A DNA stretch of 64,000 bases from Treponema socranskii subsp. socranskii VPI DR56BR1116 = ATCC 35536 (GCF_000468115.1 NZ_AVQI01000050.1:1-64000); one strand, 5' to 3'; counted from the stretch's first letter, positions 1 through 6,863 are shown. The notes: generated by a model not told the origin, from the letters alone. Program-made: numbers and translations.

Positions 1-63
1 CCAAGCAAACTCGAGATAAAAAGCGACGGCGATACTTCAGACGGGGCTTTTTATCGTACCTCC

Positions 64-93
64 TATAAAAAGCGGCGATCATTCAATCACCGC
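64..93 (-). terminator. Rho-independent terminator, minus strand
   Basis: On the minus strand GCGGTGAT pairs with ATCGCCGC (one G-T wobble) around a six-base loop and is followed by TTTTTAT. It would end a transcript of about 140 nt starting from the minus-strand promoter at 213-242. An AGGAGG motif (59-64, minus) overlaps its T tract, but no start codon follows it at a usable distance. Confidence 0.6.
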
Positions 94-116
94 TTGAACA
101 AAATCTCCGGTCAATG

Positions 117-229
117 ATGTAGTATATACTACATACAAAAGCCGGTTTTTCCTTTTGCCGAATATATATCCGGCGGACGATACGTAGTAAAAACTACATA
201 CCATCCGCCATAAATGTAGTGCATACTAC
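117..229 (-). promoter_or_regulatory. Three GTAGT-N4-ACTAC palindromic operators
   Basis: Three sites share the pattern GTAGT-N4-ACTAC. They lie at 117-134 (a perfect 18-bp palindrome, ATGTAGT-ATAT-ACTACAT), 184-197 and 216-229. The third overlaps the -10 box of the minus-strand promoter at 213-242. The middle site is embedded in a longer inverted repeat, GGCGGA at 172-177 with TCCGCC at 204-209. Centres are about 65 and 32 bp apart, close to whole helical turns, which suits cooperative binding. The nearest regulator is the MntR-like protein at 285-701, but the pairing is an inference. Confidence 0.6.
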
Positions 230-242
230 CGATATTTGTCAA
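213..242 (-). promoter_or_regulatory. Minus-strand sigma-70 promoter under the operators
   Basis: TTGACA (237-242) and TACATT (213-218) are 18 bp apart on the minus strand. The -10 overlaps the operator at 216-229, so a bound repressor would block it. It reads leftwards, either to the terminator at 64-93 or to a gene beyond the window edge. Confidence 0.55.
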
Positions 243-284
243 GAGAAAAAATCAAAAAGTATAGAAAAAAAACGATGCGGGAAT

Positions 285-701
285 TTACCGCTCGGCTATA
301 AAGTTTTTCATGCACTCGAGCGTTTCGGAGCTGATGTGATGTTCCAAGCCCTCGGAGTCGATCATCGCGGTTTTTTCACTCACACCGATTTTCAATAAAA
401 AGCTTCGGACAATGCCGTGACGCTTCGTACATTTTCGCGCAAGCGCATAGCCTGCTTCGGTAAGGATTATCGGTTTGCGCGCTTCGTTTTCTATAAAACC
501 GTTGGCTTTCAATCGCTGCAAAACTTGGATAACGGATACATGGCTCACGCCGAAATACCGCGCAAGATCCATAACGCGGCATTCGCCCCTTTCTTTTATT
601 ATCTTTGCGATGACTTCGGTATAGTCTTCGAGGATTTCCGTCGCGTGGTCGGCGCGTGTCCGAGAAAAAGCCAATGACGCTTCCGTTTGTTCTTCCGGCA
701 T
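285..701 (-). CDS. mntR: DtxR/MntR-family metal-responsive repressor
   Basis: A 138-residue DtxR-type regulator. A winged helix-turn-helix occupies about residues 30-85 (ECRVMDLARYFGVSHVSVIQ is the recognition unit). The metal-binding/dimerisation part follows, with the family motif SEGLEHHISSET at about 117-128. It lacks the C-terminal SH3-like domain of iron-type DtxR, so the length fits manganese-type MntR/TroR proteins. Such proteins repress metal transporters when Mn or Fe is bound. The start is well placed behind GGAGG (gacggaggtaaaATG). It lies directly behind a VapB-like gene and the remnant of its toxin, so it appears to have been joined to that locus. Which metal it senses cannot be read from sequence. 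Confidence 0.85.
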   Translation of the reverse strand: MPEEQTEASLAFSRTRADHATEILEDYTEVIAKIIKERGECRVMDLARYFGVSHVSVIQVLQRLKANGFIENEARKPIILTEAGYALARKCTKRHGIVRSFLLKIGVSEKTAMIDSEGLEHHISSETLECMKNFIAER

Positions 702-702
702 T

Positions 703-786
703 TTACCTCCGTCTTCGATAAGGTTTCATACAAGAATCTCCCGAAAGAAGATAAATAAGCGCATTGGTGTCCGCCAGACAATCAAT
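703..786 (-). pseudogene. Truncated VapC/PIN-domain toxin (N-terminal stump)
   Basis: Overlapping the antitoxin stop codon, a reading frame beginning at ATT (784-786) gives IDCLADTNALIYLLSGDS and stops after 27 codons at 703-705, just before mntR. D-T-N-x-L-I-Y at the N-terminus is the hallmark first strand and catalytic aspartate of PIN-domain ribonucleases, which normally run to about 130 residues. Nothing of the remaining domain follows, so the toxin is missing all later acidic residues and must be inactive. The few-base overlap with the upstream antitoxin is the usual vapBC arrangement. The break point coincides with the ribosome-binding site of mntR. Confidence 0.7.
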
Positions 787-991
787 CCCATTCATTCCGC
801 ATTTCCTTTTGCATTGCAAGACCGTCGCGCCGTATGTTTACACTGCCGAAATATTGCGATAAATCGCGTCCTTGCGCTTGTTCGGTATTCTTTTTGTAAC
901 GGTACAAAATATATTCGACATAATTTTCGATATCCGCAAGGTGTTCCTGCGGTACCGTTTTTATCTGTTCAAAAAGCGTTTCGTACGCCAC
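782..991 (-). CDS. DUF2281/VapB-like antitoxin (orphaned)
   Basis: A 69-residue protein starting at GTG (989-991) behind AGAGGTGG. Its sequence (VPQEHLADIENYVEYILYR near residues 13-31) follows the DUF2281 pattern of small antitoxins: a helix that helps choose and organise the toxin, then a flexible C-terminal tail that wraps the toxin. Its partner is reduced to an N-terminal stump immediately downstream, so this would be an antitoxin without a local target. It could still act as a DNA-binding autorepressor or neutralise a related toxin elsewhere. Family assignment is by eye and moderately sure. Confidence 0.6.
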   Translation of the reverse strand: MAYETLFEQIKTVPQEHLADIENYVEYILYRYKKNTEQAQGRDLSQYFGSVNIRRDGLAMQKEMRNEWD

Positions 992-1127
992 ATTCCACCT
1001 CTGCTTTACATCGGGATATATTGATTATAGCGCAAGTTTCCATATTCCGCTATCACAGTGTCGGGCGTACGAACACGACGAAAATCCCGCCTTGCTCACA
1101 ACGCATTATTTCAGTATATTATTAGAT

Positions 1128-1303
1128 TGAATGGCGAGTTTGGAAAATGTTAACCGATAAAGCTGTGCTTACGGCAAGAACCCGTCCGCTTAGCCGCGGT
1201 CGAGCTTTTAGGGCAGGCTTTCGCAGGCATAACGCTCGAAACGGCACGCAGCCGGAACCTCGCCGTAAGCATAATTTGATTTGATTTCCAAACTCGCCAT
1301 TCA
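1128..1303. repeat. Inverted-repeat element, copy B1
   Basis: A 176-bp element bounded by perfect 19-bp inverted repeats (1128-1146 and 1285-1303, core GGCGAGTTTGGAAA). A second nested pair lies inside: TGCTTACGGC at 1166-1175 with GCCGTAAGCA at 1262-1271. It resembles a miniature inverted-repeat element and carries no credible gene. Copies B2 and B3 share the ends and the internal motif around GGCGAGAACTTCG. Confidence 0.75.
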
Positions 1304-1326
1304 GTCGGTGAGCGAAACGGATGGAA

Positions 1327-1353
1327 AATTTCGAGTTTAAAAAACTCGAAATT
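1327..1353. repeat. Short perfect hairpin between repeat copies
   Basis: AATTTCGAGTTT and AAACTCGAAATT form a perfect 12-bp stem around AAA. A similar hairpin (GAGTTTT-ag-AAAACTC followed by GAAATTGAAC) recurs at about 5060-5087, again next to a B element, so it may be a companion of that repeat family. Confidence 0.6.
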
Positions 1354-1370
1354 AAACTTATTATAGCGAA

Positions 1371-1535
1371 TTGAATATCGAGTTTTGAAAGTATATAATA
1401 ATAAAATATGCTTTCGGCGAGAACTTCGTTCGGCTTTGCCTCACTACCGAGTTTGCTCTGCAAACTCACCTGTGTGCCGGAACCTCGCCTCCGCACGATT
1501 TTATTTATTTTCAAAACTCGACCTTCAGCTGATGC
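1371..1535. repeat. Inverted-repeat element, copy B2
   Basis: Arms TCGAGTTTTGAAA (1378-1390) and TTTCAAAACTCGA (1509-1521) enclose an interior similar to B1 and B3. Compared with B1, the arm reads TTTTGAAA instead of TTTGGAAA, and the opposite arm carries the matching change (TTTCAAAA against TTTCCAAA), so pairing is kept. The element ends just ahead of the ribosome-binding site of the ClpP-like gene. Confidence 0.7.
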
Positions 1536-1568
1536 GCTGACGGAAAGTTGGAATTGTTAGGAGCAATC

Positions 1569-2198
1569 GTGTATAAGTATGTGACGATGTCGCCTCGATG
1601 CGACGATGATGAAGACGATGAAAAGAAAAAAATGCCGGAAATGCCCGATCCGCTTACGGAAAAATTCTTAAAGACGCGGCAGATTATCCTGTCGGGCGAA
1701 ATCAATAAAGATTTGGCGGATAAAGTCGTGCGGCAGCTGCTCGTACTTGAAGCGGCAGACGATGAAAAAACGATTTATATGTATATCGATTCGCCCGGAG
1801 GGGATGTCGATGCGGGTTTTGCAATCTTCGATATGATTCGCTTTATCAAATCTCCGGTAGTCCTCATCGGCATGGGGTTGGTTGCAAGCGCAGCCGCCCT
1901 CGTGCTGCTTGCTGTTCCGAAAGACAGGCGCGCGGGGCTTCCGAACAGCCACTATCTCATTCACCAGCCGATGAGCGGCATGAAAGGCGTCGCGACGGAC
2001 ATCGAAATCCACGCGAAAGAGCTTGCAAAAACGCATGCGAAACTCAACCGCATCATCGCCGAAGAAACGGGTACGAACGAAGAACAGGTCGCAAAAGATA
2101 CCGATCGCGACCACTGGCTCGACGCGGACGAAGCGGCGCAGTACGGTCTTATCAGCCGTGTCGTCAAAACGCGGGCGGAAATTGTCAAAGGCGATTAG
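1569..2198 (+). CDS. clpP: ClpP-family serine protease subunit
   Basis: A ClpP-type peptidase subunit of about 209 residues. The catalytic triad is readable: Ser at about 107 (GLVASAAAL), His at about 132 (LPNSHYLIHQP) and Asp at about 181 (DTDRDHW). The chamber-forming IDSPGG motif is near residues 73-78. ClpP proteins form a tetradecameric barrel fed by an unfoldase such as ClpX or ClpA; no unfoldase gene is nearby. The nucleophile segment GLVASAAAL departs from the common GQAASMGA, as in secondary ClpP paralogues. The acidic N-terminal stretch (DDDEDDEKKK) is unusual for a ClpP. Start GTG at 1569 is preferred because AGGAG ends six bases upstream; ATG at 1587 has no site. It is followed 18 nt later by a UPF0158-GNAT gene. 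Confidence 0.85.
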   Translation: MYKYVTMSPRCDDDEDDEKKKMPEMPDPLTEKFLKTRQIILSGEINKDLADKVVRQLLVLEAADDEKTIYMYIDSPGGDVDAGFAIFDMIRFIKSPVVLIGMGLVASAAALVLLAVPKDRRAGLPNSHYLIHQPMSGMKGVATDIEIHAKELAKTHAKLNRIIAEETGTNEEQVAKDTDRDHWLDADEAAQYGLISRVVKTRAEIVKGD

Positions 2199-2216
2199 GG
2201 CGCGAAATAAATCGAT

Positions 2217-3122
2217 ATGACTTTCGATTTGACCGGAACGCTTGCAGACGCAATCGCGGATGCGATCGAAAATCAGGAGCGGCGTTTCGTCGTCGACGCT
2301 GAAACGGGTACGCTTGTTGACGCGGCATCGGTTAGGTTGGATGAAGTACGGTATTATGCATTGCCCGAATGGGATTCCGCGGCGGGTTTTAAATTGCGGG
2401 AAGCTTTCGCCGCTTCCGTATATGCGCCGCTTGTCCGTGCCGAGCTGCAGGATGTTTTGCATTCGGGAAGGGGGGTGTTCAGAAATTTCAAGATTGTTTT
2501 AAAACGATTTCCTGAAGCCGAAAAAAAATGGTACCGCTTTAAAAACAAAAAGCTGCACGAATATATCGGCGGATGGTACAACGGTTTACGCGAAATATGG
2601 GGTTTGGAAAAGCTCGATCATATTGTCGAAGAAAACGACGATTTGATTCGAGACGACTTCACGTTTCAGGAATACGATTCCGCACGGGACAGGGATTGTA
2701 TCTTTCATTCGGCATCCGTACGCGATTTTTACGGTATTTTATCTAACGATATCGACTCCGATGAAATTGCAAATGCCGTTTCCGAATTATGGCGGCAGCT
2801 TTTCGCATTCGGAGAATCCGTACATCAAAGCGGTTTTGTCTGCCGCGCATTAAACGGCGATTTTGCTGGATGCATTACGGCGGCGAGCGTTTCGTCCCGC
2901 ATTGAAACGACGGCCGTCTTAACAAGTTTTTTCGTGTCCGAACCGTATCGCGGATTGGGCATCGGAAGCGAACTTTTTTCACTTTGCCTCGCAGACCTTC
3001 AAAAGCGGGGCAAGCGTTATGTAGTCACTGCAAACACGATTATACCCGACAGCCTCGTCGCTCTGTTTGAGCGCAACGGTTTTCAAAAAATAGGCTCGGG
3101 TTTTGCAGCAAAGATTCAGTAA
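2217..3122 (+). CDS. UPF0158-GNAT acetyltransferase fusion
   Basis: A 301-residue two-part protein. The first half (about 15-150) matches the UPF0158 family, recognisable by LDEVRYYALPEWDSAAGFK and the aromatic-rich WYNGLREIWG. The C-terminal half is a GNAT acyltransferase fold with the acetyl-CoA pyrophosphate loop EPYRGLGIGSEL at about 242-253 and a typical final strand region (LFERNGFQKIGSG). Function of UPF0158 is unknown; a fused acetyltransferase suggests modification of an amine substrate, which cannot be identified here. It lies 18 nt after clpP with no strong ribosome-binding site of its own, consistent with co-transcription. Confidence 0.75.
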   Translation: MTFDLTGTLADAIADAIENQERRFVVDAETGTLVDAASVRLDEVRYYALPEWDSAAGFKLREAFAASVYAPLVRAELQDVLHSGRGVFRNFKIVLKRFPEAEKKWYRFKNKKLHEYIGGWYNGLREIWGLEKLDHIVEENDDLIRDDFTFQEYDSARDRDCIFHSASVRDFYGILSNDIDSDEIANAVSELWRQLFAFGESVHQSGFVCRALNGDFAGCITAASVSSRIETTAVLTSFFVSEPYRGLGIGSELFSLCLADLQKRGKRYVVTANTIIPDSLVALFERNGFQKIGSGFAAKIQ

Positions 3123-3151
3123 TTTTTATTTTGATTTGAAGAGGTAACGAT

Positions 3152-3952
3152 ATGGCATTCCAACGGGAGATTGAAATCGACAAAGAGCGCGTAGTGTCTT
3201 TTTTGAAAAACGCGCTGAACAAAGTGATGACCGAAGAAAATCCGGATCTGCTCAACGACTTGAAAAAAATATTCAAACGGACGATTCCGTTTTCGAAACG
3301 TATGTACGTCGCCGCGTATCTGACAAAAGAGATGCAGGGGAAATTTCACGGAACTTCAAACACGAGACGAAACGGCGCTTCGCTGCACGGTGTGCGAGGC
3401 ACGCGAAATTTCAAAGACGCCCCCTACGGCAGATCTTCATACGACGATCGACGAGAAAACGGAGAATCGCTTGCCGACGAACTTCGTGATGAAGCGCATA
3501 CTCCGCATCCGCGCGTACAGATCGACGAATCGCTTGCCGCAACGATATTTATCAGCATCGGGCGAAACAGACGTGTATATCCGCGCGACCTCGTAGGTCT
3601 GCTCGTAAGCGTCGCCGGCCTCGACCGCGACAGAATCGGCGATATCCGCGTGCTCGCAAATTATTCGTTCGTGCAGCTGTTCAAAGACGATACGGAAAAA
3701 GCGATCGCCGCGCTCAACGGTTACGATTACCGTGGTCGAAAACTTGCAGTGAGCTTTTCCCGTCAAAAAGACGACACAGCCAACGGCGAAAATGCGTACT
3801 CCTCCGATGTGCCGGACACGACGCAAACGACAGAAGACGCAAAGGCCTACGCAGCTGCGGAAAAAGCCGCACAGGACAAAGAACCCTTCGCTTCTCCCGC
3901 ATATAAGGGCGAAAACGACGAAACGCCGCCGTCGGGCGACTATCTCGTCTAA
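3152..3952 (+). CDS. DbpA-type RNA-binding domain protein
   Basis: A 266-residue protein without a helicase core. The N-terminal 65 residues are charged and helical, followed by a basic, Arg/Gly/Asn-rich linker. Residues about 127-195 form the RRM-like domain found at the C-terminus of DEAD-box helicase DbpA: ATIFISIGRNRRVYPRDLVG begins it, then GDIRVLANYSFVQL and ALNGYDYRGRKLAVSFS. The tail is acidic. DbpA domains bind structured rRNA; here the domain is free-standing, so it may act as an RNA chaperone or adaptor. The start has a good GAGG site. A strong terminator follows at 3961-3990. Confidence 0.8.
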   Translation: MAFQREIEIDKERVVSFLKNALNKVMTEENPDLLNDLKKIFKRTIPFSKRMYVAAYLTKEMQGKFHGTSNTRRNGASLHGVRGTRNFKDAPYGRSSYDDRRENGESLADELRDEAHTPHPRVQIDESLAATIFISIGRNRRVYPRDLVGLLVSVAGLDRDRIGDIRVLANYSFVQLFKDDTEKAIAALNGYDYRGRKLAVSFSRQKDDTANGENAYSSDVPDTTQTTEDAKAYAAAEKAAQDKEPFASPAYKGENDETPPSGDYLV

Positions 3953-3960
3953 ACATCGGT

Positions 3961-3990
3961 AAAGCCGTCTCTTTTCGGGACGGCTTTTTT
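3961..3990 (+). terminator. Rho-independent terminator after the DbpA-type gene
   Basis: AAAGCCGTCTC and GGGACGGCTTT pair (11 bp, one wobble) around TTTTC and run into a T tract ending at 3990. It closes the clpP-UPF0158-DbpA transcription unit. Confidence 0.85.
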
Positions 3991-4023
3991 ATAAAGGAAC
4001 GGCGAAAACAAAACGGGGGCATT

Positions 4024-4710
4024 ATGGAAGCATTAACAATTTTGCGAACCGGACCGCTCGGCGTAAACACATATATCGTGCCGCTTGCAGGCGATACCGT
4101 ATACATCGTCGATCCCGCCGCCTGCGCCCTCTCTGGTGATGAAACGAAAATCACCGCATGGCTTAAAGAGCACAAAAAAGAGCCGCGCGCAATTATCTTA
4201 ACGCACGGACACTTCGATCACATTTTGGGGCTTCCGATTTTAAAGCGTGCCTACCCCGCCTGTCCGATCGCCGTTCACAAAGACGATGCGTGCCTGCTCG
4301 GAGGTACTTCGGCTCAAATCGAATCGCTTCGCTTGATGGGCATTGAAGCGATAGCCCGTACGCTTCGCGATATGCCTCTTTGCGACATAACGTTTTCCGG
4401 ATGCGAGACGCTCGAAGAAATCATCCCGTGCGAAGACGGCGGCGTGAGCGCTTTTCTTTCAAAGTGGAAGATAGTGCATACGCCGGGACATACGCCCGGC
4501 TCGGTTTGCCTCTACAGCGCAGAACGAAATGAGCTCATCTCGGGCGACACGGTATTTTACCGCAGCTGCGGTCGTACCGATTTGCCGGGCGGAGATGAGC
4601 GCACAATGTATGCAAGTCTTGCCTTAATCAAAAAAGAGATTCCGCCGAACACGCTCGTATACCCCGGACACGACGCTTACGGTTTTCCGCTTAGTGAAAA
4701 TTATCAGTAG
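4024..4710 (+). CDS. Metallo-beta-lactamase-fold hydrolase (glyoxalase II-like)
   Basis: A 228-residue MBL-fold hydrolase with all metal ligands in place: THGHFDH at about 59-65, HTPGHTPGS around 157-165, the bridging aspartate in SGDTVFYRSCGRTD near 175-188, and the last histidine in YPGHDAYG near the C-terminus. This arrangement is that of short glyoxalase II-like enzymes that hydrolyse thioesters such as S-lactoylglutathione. The true substrate is unknown, and the long C-terminal domain of genuine GloB is absent. The start has GGGGGC upstream. It stands alone, with a terminator before it and a repeat element directly after it. Confidence 0.85.
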   Translation: MEALTILRTGPLGVNTYIVPLAGDTVYIVDPAACALSGDETKITAWLKEHKKEPRAIILTHGHFDHILGLPILKRAYPACPIAVHKDDACLLGGTSAQIESLRLMGIEAIARTLRDMPLCDITFSGCETLEEIIPCEDGGVSAFLSKWKIVHTPGHTPGSVCLYSAERNELISGDTVFYRSCGRTDLPGGDERTMYASLALIKKEIPPNTLVYPGHDAYGFPLSENYQ

Positions 4711-4714
4711 AAAA

Positions 4715-5018
4715 GCGGGGTTTTGAAAGTATCAGCCAATAAAGCTATACTTTCGGCGAGAACTTCGTCCGCTGGCTACGCCGTTCGCTGCGCTTACTGA
4801 CGAGTTTGCGTTGCAAACTCGCCGTATAAATGCCGCGGTTGTGCTTTTAAACACCGCTTCCGCAAGCTGAACGCACAAAATCGCACGCAGGTTTCCCGCT
4901 TGAGCGCCGCATCGCGCTTGCTTCCGGTCGTTTTGTCACGCGGCCTGAAAGTCGCCTCCGTACATTTTTATTTGTTTTCAAAATTTGATATTCAATCGAT
5001 TCGTAAAACAGACGGAAA
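4715..5018. repeat. Inverted-repeat element, copy B3 (longer)
   Basis: Begins with GGGGTTTTGAAAGTAT and ends with GTTTTCAAAATTTGATATTCAA (arms degenerate). The interior carries ATAAAGCTATACTTTCGGCG and GAGAACTTCGTCCG, as in B1 and B2, and the tail AGACGGAAAAG matches the B2 tail. It is longer than B1/B2 because of extra sequence in the middle. No gene is evident. Confidence 0.6.
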
Positions 5019-5020
5019 AG

Positions 5021-5056
5021 GGTCTGTCTTAAAAGTTACTTACTTTTTCGACAGTC
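5021..5056. repeat. Palindromic repeat A, copy A1
   Basis: A 36-nt near-palindrome: GGTCTGTCTTAAAAGT pairs with ACTTTTTCGACAGTCC. It belongs to a four-copy family in this window (also 6459-6493, 17785-17821, 47364-47398). It is followed by a second hairpin (5060-5077). Confidence 0.75.
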
Positions 5057-5108
5057 CTGCGAGTTTTAGAAAACTCGAAATTGAACCTAATAGACAACAT
5101 TAAATTGA

Positions 5109-5149
5109 TAAAAAACCGCTGCAAAGCGCCCGTATCACTCTGCAGCGGT
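5109..5149 (-). terminator. Terminator of the sigma-factor gene
   Basis: On the minus strand ACCGCTGCA pairs with TGCAGCGGT (9 bp perfect) and is followed by TTTTTAT. It lies about 40 nt downstream of the sigma-factor stop codon. Confidence 0.8.
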
Positions 5150-5190
5150 ATGTCACTCTCTCTGTCTCCGATGTTCTCTATGCGGTATGG

Positions 5191-6033
5191 TTATGCCGTC
5201 AGCGTCTCCTCTTTCGCTTCGCCGAAAATGGGTGCGTTTTCTTTTATAAAACGCACTGCACGTATTTCAGCTTTGCGTACGGTTTCCGAAGATACGCCGA
5301 GCAGCTTGCTCGTTTCAAATAATGTCCGCTGTTCCATGCTGTCGAAATCGTAACGGCAACACATGACACGACTCTCGCCTTTCGGGAGCGTATCGATAAA
5401 CGAGCGGACTTCCTGTTTTAAAATCCTGCCGATCGCCGTTTCTTCCGGCCCTGCACTCATATCGGGTATGCTGTCGCCGAACGCGGTATCGTCGTATTCG
5501 CTGCACGGAGCATCGAGGCTTACGACGTTCCACGGCATGACCGCGATGTCGCGCACCGTTTTTTCTTCGATGCTCAACACGCGTGCGATATCCGCATCTG
5601 ACGGCGCAAAACCGTTTTTCGCAAAAAGCTCCATACGCGCTTCGTTGATTTTCCGAAACAATTCGATTTTGTTATCGGGGATATAGACTTCCGTCGATTT
5701 TGTGTGTACGTAGCGCTGCATGTATTGCAAAATCCACGGGTAAGCATACGTCGAAAATCGAGTATGAAACGATGTTTTGAATTTCGAAAGAGCGGTCATC
5801 AAACCGATATTGCCTTCCTGTATCAAATCCATAAAGGGCGTATACGAATCCGCAAAGCGCCCTGCGATGCTGATGACGAGGCGCAGGTTCGAATTGATAA
5901 AGCGCTTTCGTGCAGCTTCGTCGCCTTCGGCAATGCGCTCCAATAGCGCTTTTTCTTCTTCCGCCGTCAGCAAACGGTACGTTTTGACTTCATTGAGGTA
6001 CAGAGCGTAAACGGTATCGCTTTGTTTTTTCAT
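5191..6033 (-). CDS. Sigma-70 family RNA polymerase sigma factor (RpoD/RpoS-like)
   Basis: A 280-residue sigma factor lacking the long non-conserved region of the primary factor. Region 1.2/2.1 starts at SDTVYALYLNEVKTYRLLT. Region 2.2-2.4 includes FINSNLRLVISIAGRF, FMDLIQEGNIGLMTAL and FSTYAYPWILQYMQR, which touch core enzyme and the -10 box. Region 3 follows, and region 4 ends the protein (RTLFETSKLLGVSSETVRKA) as the -35 recognition helix-turn-helix. This makes it an alternative group 2/3-type factor. Start ATG 6031-6033 is chosen because GGAG sits seven bases upstream; an in-frame ATG 30 bases earlier has no site. Its own promoter (6061-6089) has sigma-70-like boxes. Confidence 0.88.
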   Translation of the reverse strand: MKKQSDTVYALYLNEVKTYRLLTAEEEKALLERIAEGDEAARKRFINSNLRLVISIAGRFADSYTPFMDLIQEGNIGLMTALSKFKTSFHTRFSTYAYPWILQYMQRYVHTKSTEVYIPDNKIELFRKINEARMELFAKNGFAPSDADIARVLSIEEKTVRDIAVMPWNVVSLDAPCSEYDDTAFGDSIPDMSAGPEETAIGRILKQEVRSFIDTLPKGESRVMCCRYDFDSMEQRTLFETSKLLGVSSETVRKAEIRAVRFIKENAPIFGEAKEETLTA

Positions 6034-6060
6034 ACGTGTGCTCCATCGTAAAAACGCGTT

Positions 6061-6089
6061 CATATAGCCGAGCGGCCGCCTCTTCTCAA
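6061..6089 (-). promoter_or_regulatory. Promoter of the sigma-factor gene
   Basis: TTGAGA (6084-6089) and TATATG (6061-6066) with a 17-bp spacer on the minus strand, about 28 nt ahead of the start codon. Confidence 0.5.
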
Positions 6090-6109
6090 CCGCCGGTATT
6101 TGTCACGCT

Positions 6110-6350
6110 CCGATATATCCCTCCGAAAGTTGAACTCTCGATTATTTATATGCAAATATTATGCCAAATAATTTATTTTTCACGTTTTTCGACAAATCAT
6201 ATAATTCCTTGTAATATAATTAATTATATGTTTATATCGAAACAAAAAAGGTTACCCAATGAAAACAAAATAAGACACTGTATACTTTTTTATACTATTA
6301 AAGTAGATGATATGTACAAACTGTCTACTTTTATGCACAGTGAGTACATA
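6110..6350. other. AT-rich intergenic segment without a gene
   Basis: A stretch far richer in A+T than its surroundings, with many ATATAAT-like words. A hairpin, TAAAGTAGA (6299-6307) with TCTACTTT (6324-6331), is present. Only trivial open frames occur. It may be a scar of imported DNA; nothing functional is proven. Confidence 0.5.
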
Positions 6351-6458
6351 CCGAAGCGGCGGATATACCGGCCGGTACGACGGCGGGCAGTCAGAGGGGC
6401 GTACGGAAAAGTTACGCAAGCGGCGCCCAGCGATGCGTTTAGCATACGGCATCCGAGA

Positions 6459-6493
6459 GGCTGTCTCAAAAGTCGGTTACTTTTTCGACAGCC
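6459..6493. repeat. Palindromic repeat A, copy A2
   Basis: GGCTGTCTCAAAAGT-cggtt-ACTTTTTCGACAGCC, a 15-bp stem with two mismatches. It differs from the reverse complement of A4 (47364-47398) at a single base of 35. It abuts the broken 5' edge of the ABC-exporter remnant. Confidence 0.8.
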
Positions 6494-6499
6494 AAGCCC

Positions 6500-6665
6500 C
6501 GCTTTACGTTGATACGGGACAGTATCGCTTACGGTAATTTGGAAGCAAGCGATGCGCAGATTATCGCTGCTGCCCGCCTTGCAAATGCGGACACTTTTAT
6601 CCGCAGACTTGAAAAGGGTTACGATACCGTCATTTCGGGCGACGGCTTCGAAAACGAGAGCACGA
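6500..6665 (+). pseudogene. Fragment of an ABC exporter ATPase domain
   Basis: The frame reads IRDSIAYGNLEASDAQIIAA, then ARLANADTFIRRLEKGYDTV and ISGDG. This is the segment between the Q-loop and the signature motif of a multidrug/lipid-type ABC exporter (usual form NIRYG...A..A...FI..LP.GYDT..GE.G..LSGGQ). Neither the Walker A part upstream nor the LSGGQ signature and Walker B downstream are present; the frame degenerates after GDG. Only about 50 residues survive. Repeat A2 lies directly at the 5' break. Confidence 0.75.
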
Positions 6666-6863
6666 TTTGTTTTGCGAACAAGCAGATGAGAACGCAGACA
6701 ATGAGCTGAGAGCGTAAGATGTACGAGATTGACGTCAGGAACGAACCGTGTTAGTGTATCTAAACGTAATTAATAAAAAGCAAAGTGAAAAAATCGAACC
6801 GTTGATATGAAGGTTGCAACGTTGTTATCCTGACACTCTGTTTTTTTATAGTAGGAGGAAATT
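6666..6863. other. Intergenic region, no gene seen
   Basis: About 200 bases between the ABC remnant and the flavin reductase. The last part (TTTTTTTATAGTAGGAGGAAATT) provides the AGGAGG ribosome-binding site of the reductase and a TATAGT that could be its -10 box. Nothing else is recognisable. Confidence 0.4.

Noticed and set aside
1-45. Second minus-strand terminator (AAAAAGC...GCTTTTT)
   Set aside because: The inner part of the stem does not pair well, and the outer A/T pairs alone are too weak to call.
1668-2462. Long minus-strand open frame opposite clpP
   Set aside because: It mirrors the codon bias of the real gene on the other strand; the ClpP catalytic residues on the plus strand settle the coding strand. 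Similar shadows opposite fabF (15922-17322), der (38563-39429), the ABC importer (24692-25744) and the FecR gene (43217-44101) were dropped for the same reason.
5021-5087. Terminator function for the palindromic repeat
   Set aside because: No T tract follows either hairpin and a better terminator for the neighbouring sigma gene lies at 5109-5149, so it is listed as a repeat.
6036-6512. Plus-strand open frame across the AT-rich segment
   Set aside because: It lacks a ribosome-binding site and protein-like composition and runs through repeat A2; nothing supports translation.
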